A stretch of 64,000 bases of DNA from Closterium sp. Naga37s-1. Its lineage: Eukaryota; Streptophyta; Zygnematophyceae; Desmidiales; Closteriaceae. Within the stretch, counting starts at the first letter, position 1. The number at the start of each line of letters is the position of its first letter. The notes beneath the pieces were generated by a model that was not told the origin of the DNA, did not search any database, and saw only the letters and a list, made by a program, of their open reading frames with translations. The stretch lies in NCBI GenBank assembly GCA_947471745.1, contig CANJKZ010000010.1:8739501-8803500 (forward strand). Direction: 5' to 3'. Positions 56,442 through 64,000 of this stretch are shown here, in pieces. Position numbers and translations under genes: made by a program.

Positions 56442-58530
56442 TCACAGCGCATTGGCAGCGTCGCCCTCCCACCCGTGCACGGCCTGGAACATCCCCTGGG
56501 CCAACTCATCCCTCTCGGCCACGGCAGCAGGGGACTCGTCATCGGCTCGCCTGGCGGGCACGTAGTCATCAAACGCCTCATACGCCCAGTCAGGGTCAAA
56601 CGCCTCTCCCTTCTGCTCCAGAAAGTTGTGCAGCGCACAGCACGCCCCCACCAACCGCGGCAGCTCATGCAGCTTCCCCTCAGCCCGCCGAAGCAGGATC
56701 CTCCACCGTCCCTTCAGCCGGCCAATCGCGTCCTTCCCCACCGCAGTGCCCTTCTCTATGCACTCGTTGAACGTGGTCTGATACCACGTGGCGCTGTCTG
56801 AATGGGGGTACGGAACCAGCAGCCAATCCAGAAGCGGGTACGACCGTAACCCAATGACCTTGGCTCCCTGAAGCTCCCCAGCTTGTCCTTTCTGGTGGAG
56901 GGTCGACTGCTGCAACACCTCCTCATCAGAAAGCGCGCCGGGCAGCCCGATGCAAAGATCCAAAAACTGCCCATTGGCATCAATGGCTGTTTGCATGGCT
57001 ATAGAGTAGGAGGGGCGGGCGAATCGCTCTGTGTGCTGCTTGTTGTGGTACTTTGCAAGGTTGGACCGTGGCGTGTTGATGGGCAGGTGGGTTGTGTAGA
57101 GAGTTGCAATCAGCTTCCCGTTTCCCAGCTGCTGTGCCACAGATGAAGCGTGGTCCAGCCCGCACAGGTCCAGAAACTGGGAAGAAATTTCACTTGCCCG
57201 GGTGCTGCCCGGCTCAGGCCAGACAACCACCTTGGGCAGAACAACTTCGTTCAGCGCCTTGAGAACGTCATTTGAGACGAAATGCACGGTGGTCTGGCCG
57301 AGCCCGAACCTCCTGGAGATCAAATGGAGAGGCTCGGCAGTGGCCAGGCGCCAGAGCGACGCTCCAATCCTGATGTCCACAGGAATCGCTTCCCTGATTC
57401 TGGTAGATCGTTTCACAATCAGCGGCCCCAGAATGTCACAGAGCTCCATGAAGGTCTCTCGGCTCATCCTGAACGTCTTTCGGAACGTTTCCGGGGGGTA
57501 ATTTGGGTCAATACACTCCTCCCACCACGCGCGGGAGCGCGGCCGCGTCCACAGCCTCCGGTAGACCATCTGGTGCTGCGAGAGCGTGGCGCCAGCTGTC
57601 ATGCCGGCCATGCAGACGCGCCTCAGCCGTTGGATCTCCTGCTGGCGGATCGCGTTGTTGTCTGCGATGTCCCGGTGGAGGTTGAGCTCGATAGAACGCA
57701 CGAGGGAGTGGTGGCGAAGCAGGTACTCGGAGCGAATCACCCGCAGGCGCTTCAGGAAGAAGGAGGTTTCTTTGGCGGCGCGCTGCTCTTCCAGCAGCAG
57801 CAGGAGCACCATGGCGATGGCATCCTCGTTAGTGGAAGTCTCGATGCAGGTTAAGAGCTCTTGGAATTCAGCTTCGGAGCAGAGGAGAGGTGAGGGAGTC
57901 GTGGGGATGGATGGGTAAAGCAGGGCGATGCCCTTGTTCATTCCATCGCCTTCCTTTCCTTCCTCTCCATCCCCTTCTCCCTCCTTGTGTTCCCCTCCTT
58001 TCTTCAACTTTCTCAATCTCCCCTCTCTCCCTTCTTCCTCCTCCCCCTCCTCTACATCACCTTCAACTCCCCCTTCCTCCTCTCCTTCTGTCTGGCCTGA
58101 GTCCTCCAGCCGTCTCTTCCTGCTCTCTCTCCCACCCACCACCCCTCCAGTTTCCCCATCTCCTTCCCTTTCTCCCTCTCCACCCTCCTCCTCGGCTTCA
58201 TCTCCCCCCAACCGAGCCACCTCAACCGCATCCAAATCGAATGCGTCTGCTCCGTCCGATGCCAAGCCTGCCACTGCCGAACCTACTAGTTCCAAACCTG
58301 CTACTGCCGAGCCCACAAGTGACAGGTCCGCTGCCTCCGAACCTACAAGTCCCAAACCTGCTTCTGCCGAAGCTGCAGGAGGCTCGGCGGGAAGACCACC
58401 CTCGCTGGAAAACCCCTGCAGCTCGTGCTGCTGCTCCTCTTCCTCATACTCTTCTTCAGCCTCGTCCTCCTCCTCCACCTCCTCGTCTTCTTCCTCCTCC
58501 TCTTCCTCCTCCTCCGCCTCCTCGTCCTGC

Positions 58531-58575
<45 letters not shown>

Positions 58576-58768
58576 TGCTGCGGCTGCAACTGATTCTCCT
58601 GCTGCTGGTTGTAGTATGAACTTTGCTGCAACTCCTGCTGCTGATGCTGTTCCTGCGCTCCCTGCTGTTGCTGCTGATCCTGCGGCTCCTGCTGCTGCAT
58701 GAACTCGAGGAAATACGGCTGATCAAGCTGCTGCTGTTGTTGCTGTTGCTGCTGCTGTTGCTCCACCA

Positions 58769-58800
<32 letters not shown>

Positions 58801-59780
58801 ACCTGCTCCTGCTCCATCTGCAACTGCTCCTGTGCCTGTTGCTGCCGGTAAACCCCCTGTTGGTGCTGGTATGGTTCTGATCGCTCCTGCTGATTGTACC
58901 CTTGCTGCTGCTGCTGCTGCTGCCAGTTTGTCTGAAGGTTTCGCTGCTGTTGCATCAGATATTGAAGCATTTGTTGCGGATCCGCTACTGGTGCCTGCTG
59001 CTGCTGCTGCTGCGACTGTCGCTGATGTTGCTGCTGCAGTTGTTGTTGCTGCTGATGATGATGCTGTTGCGAGTGTTGCGGCTGAGGCTGCTGCTGCCGG
59101 AAAATCTGTTGCTGAAACATTTGTTGCGGCTGCATTTGCTGCCGCTGCTGCTGCTCGTGCAGCTGAAACTGGCTTTGCAGCAACTGCTGCTCCCGCTGCT
59201 GCGGTTGCGGCTGCGTCTGCTGCTGCTGTTCCTGCTGCTGATAAGAATACTGTTGATGCTGTTGGAATTGCTGCGGCTGAAGGTTAGCCCGTTGCAACGG
59301 CGCCTGGCGACTGAATTGCTCTTCGTCATACACGCTCTGCGACGGCTGATGCGTCGCTTGCTGCGACACTTGCTGCTGCGACGATTGATGCGCCACTGCG
59401 GACAGCAGCTGCGATTCTAGCAACGCGAACTCAAGCGCAGCTGCGGGAGACGGCGCGGAAGGCGCAAGAGGCGCGGAAGGCGCGGGAAGCTGCGCCTCAT
59501 TGCGCAGGAAGGGCTGCGCGGAAGCAGCGGAACGGTCCGCGGGGGAATTCGCGGCTGCGCCGAAGGCGGAAGCATCCGGGGGGTTGAAGTGAGTGGGGAG
59601 GAAGTGGGAGATTGAAACTGCAGCGGAAGCGGCAGCGGGGGAAACGCCGGCGATGCCGCTGACGGGAGCGGGCGGCCAGGGAGCGGAGAAATCGTCGTTT
59701 ACTTCCAAAGGTTGTGGATCGAAGGGAAATGCACCCCGCCGGCTGTGGCCATGATGACGGCCGAAAGGGTTGCCGTCCAT
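56442..59780 (-). CDS. ALP1/HARBI1-like domesticated Harbinger transposase with polyQ N-terminus
   Basis: One uninterrupted 1112-aa frame from ATG 59780 (MDGNPFGRHH). Residues about 100-440 are glutamine-rich, followed by an acidic block (EEEEEEEEDEEVEEEDEAEE), a charged linker and, from about residue 725, the Harbinger/PIF nuclease region: RPRSRAWWEECIDP, FRMSRETFMELC, DIRIGASLWRLAT, WPEPGSTRASEI, then the DDE fold. The first catalytic Asp, normally in a GAIDGTHI-like motif, is replaced (IATLYTTHLPI); the second (GLPGALSDEEV) and the Glu (TTFNECIEK) remain, and SYPLLDWLLVPYPHSD with GRLKGRWRIL matches Arabidopsis ALP1. It is therefore unlikely to cut DNA and is better read as a domesticated protein. 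ALP1 associates with PRC2 in Arabidopsis; whether this protein does is inference. Confidence 0.88.
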
Positions 59781-60891
59781 TTTTTACCCTGACTATGATG
59801 TTGACCCTACAATGACCACCTCTCCTCACAATTGCCGTTTACAAGGAGTAGCAGCTGTTCTCGCTTATTGCAATGCTCGAATAAAAGTTTCAGACACTGT
59901 ACGACTAGGAAGAGTTTATTGGCTGAAAAAGCGTCACGCTGATGCTATGCTTTGAAGAGTGTCTCGTCAAGCAATCAGGCGTTTGCACTTGAGCAAAGTT
60001 CAAGTTTGAACTCTCGAATCAAATAGTGAACTCAAGAAGGAATGAAACCGCCATAGCCTGAACGCAGGAGCTGGGAAATGGAAACCCTAGGAGTGCGTTC
60101 AGTGATCCAGCTTCACCAGCTCTACTAGTGGTTTGAAACTGGCACTTCTCGCGTCCAACCAAACACGGTCTGTGGATCCCGATAAAAATGGGATACACCA
60201 GCACATCACGCCTTCAGGTTTTATGTCAGGTACACTCAATCCTCGCCATTCAGTCTAGTAGAGAATTCACTATACCGAAACGCCAATGTGTAACCTGTCG
60301 GGCTTTCCCAAACCTAGGCTCAAACCGTAGGTTGCGGAGGTTAGGTGGAGCTTGAACACCAGCTGGTCCGAACCAGATTCGAGGCAAGGGCCAGCTTCAG
60401 GACGACAGTCCCAAGGTCACAACAAGGCCAAGATGTACCACGCCCCTAGGGTTTCCATTTGCTTCACCATCGTTCAGGCCATGGCGGTATCGGTTCCTTA
60501 TGTGTTCCCGTTCAGTATTTGATTTTGAAAGTTCAAACTTGAACCTACTTTCAAATGCGAACCAACACACGAATCAGGCCCTGATTTCTGAAGCGTAGCA
60601 TCAGTGTGACGCTTCGTGGTTGGATGATGCGGCATATTCCCCAGCCGTGTCGCGTCTGAAACAACTACTGTCCAACTTTCGCGTTTATAAGGCATGCTTT
60701 TCTGACGCTACTCTCTAGGCATTGCTAGGAGCTGCAAGTGCTTCTACTTCTACGCGACGCGACAGCGTAGCTTGTGATAATTGTAAGGGAAATTAGTCAG
60801 TGATCACTGTAAGGGTACCTTAGTCGGTTGTCATTGTAAGGAATTTTTCAGTCAGTGCTCATTGTAAAGGGATATTCGTTAGTCATTAACG
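59781..60891. promoter_or_regulatory. Spacer between two divergent ALP1-like genes
   Basis: 1111 bp with no gene recognised. The spacer shows local direct and inverted similarities (for example tcaagtttgaactctcgaat near 60000 and tttgaaagttcaaacttgaac near 60520), consistent with an inverted duplication whose centre lies here. It should hold both promoters. Confidence 0.45.

Positions 60892-64000
<3,109 letters not shown>

Overview
The window is nuclear DNA from a member of the green plant lineage, most likely a streptophyte alga or another early-diverging streptophyte. Evidence: genes with GT-AG introns whose phases check out by hand; a Polycomb VEFS-box protein of the plant EMF2 type; a plant R2R3-MYB; plant-type single C2H2 fingers (A-L-G-G-H) with EAR motifs (DLNxxP); a plant EXO70; an ALP1-like domesticated Harbinger transposase; and a chromovirus with an initiator-tRNA-like primer site. 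Many predicted proteins carry very long CAG/CAA-encoded glutamine tracts, which give rise to many spurious antisense ORFs. Species was not determined.

Layout. About 1.2-13.3 kb (+) is one long, many-exon gene for the PRC2 subunit EMF2/VRN2/SUZ12. Its zinc finger, acidic stretch and VEFS box can be followed exon by exon, and at least eight places hold local tandem duplications of exon/intron pieces. It converges on a two-exon R2R3-MYB gene (13.7-17.2 kb, -) whose R3 recognition-helix region has been duplicated inside the protein. From 18.6 to 50.3 kb lie five minus-strand paralogues of a single-C2H2 gene family (called A to E here). They alternate between two subtypes (A, C, E with a basic N-terminus and EAR end; B, D without EAR), which suggests duplication of a two-gene block. 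Two mobile elements interrupt the array: a 2.46-kb element with ~205-bp terminal INVERTED repeats and an 8-bp target duplication that contains a decayed copia RT/RNase H fragment (24.6-27.0 kb), and a nearly intact 5.55-kb Ty3/gypsy chromovirus (34.2-39.7 kb).

From 52.1 to 54.8 kb (-) is a complete 12-exon EXO70 gene (599 aa), divergent from a small three-exon gene for a 77-aa protein (55.5-56.1 kb, +). The right end holds two divergent ALP1/HARBI1-like genes (56.4-59.8 kb, -, complete; 60.9 kb to the edge, +, partial). The complete copy has lost the first catalytic aspartate expected of the DDE nuclease, and the second copy has the same change.

The most unusual signal is a set of short perfect palindromes of the form TTTTGAG-N-CG-N'-CTCAAAA, in which N and N' change together (T/A, G/C, A/T). 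They are concentrated in the first 17.5 kb, mainly in introns and flanks of the PRC2 gene, once inside MYB coding sequence. A second, different palindromic family (CGAACATGTTCG-rich) sits in two PRC2 introns. Linkage of a PRC2 core gene and ALP1-like genes is noted because ALP1 associates with PRC2 in Arabidopsis; a functional link here is only inference.
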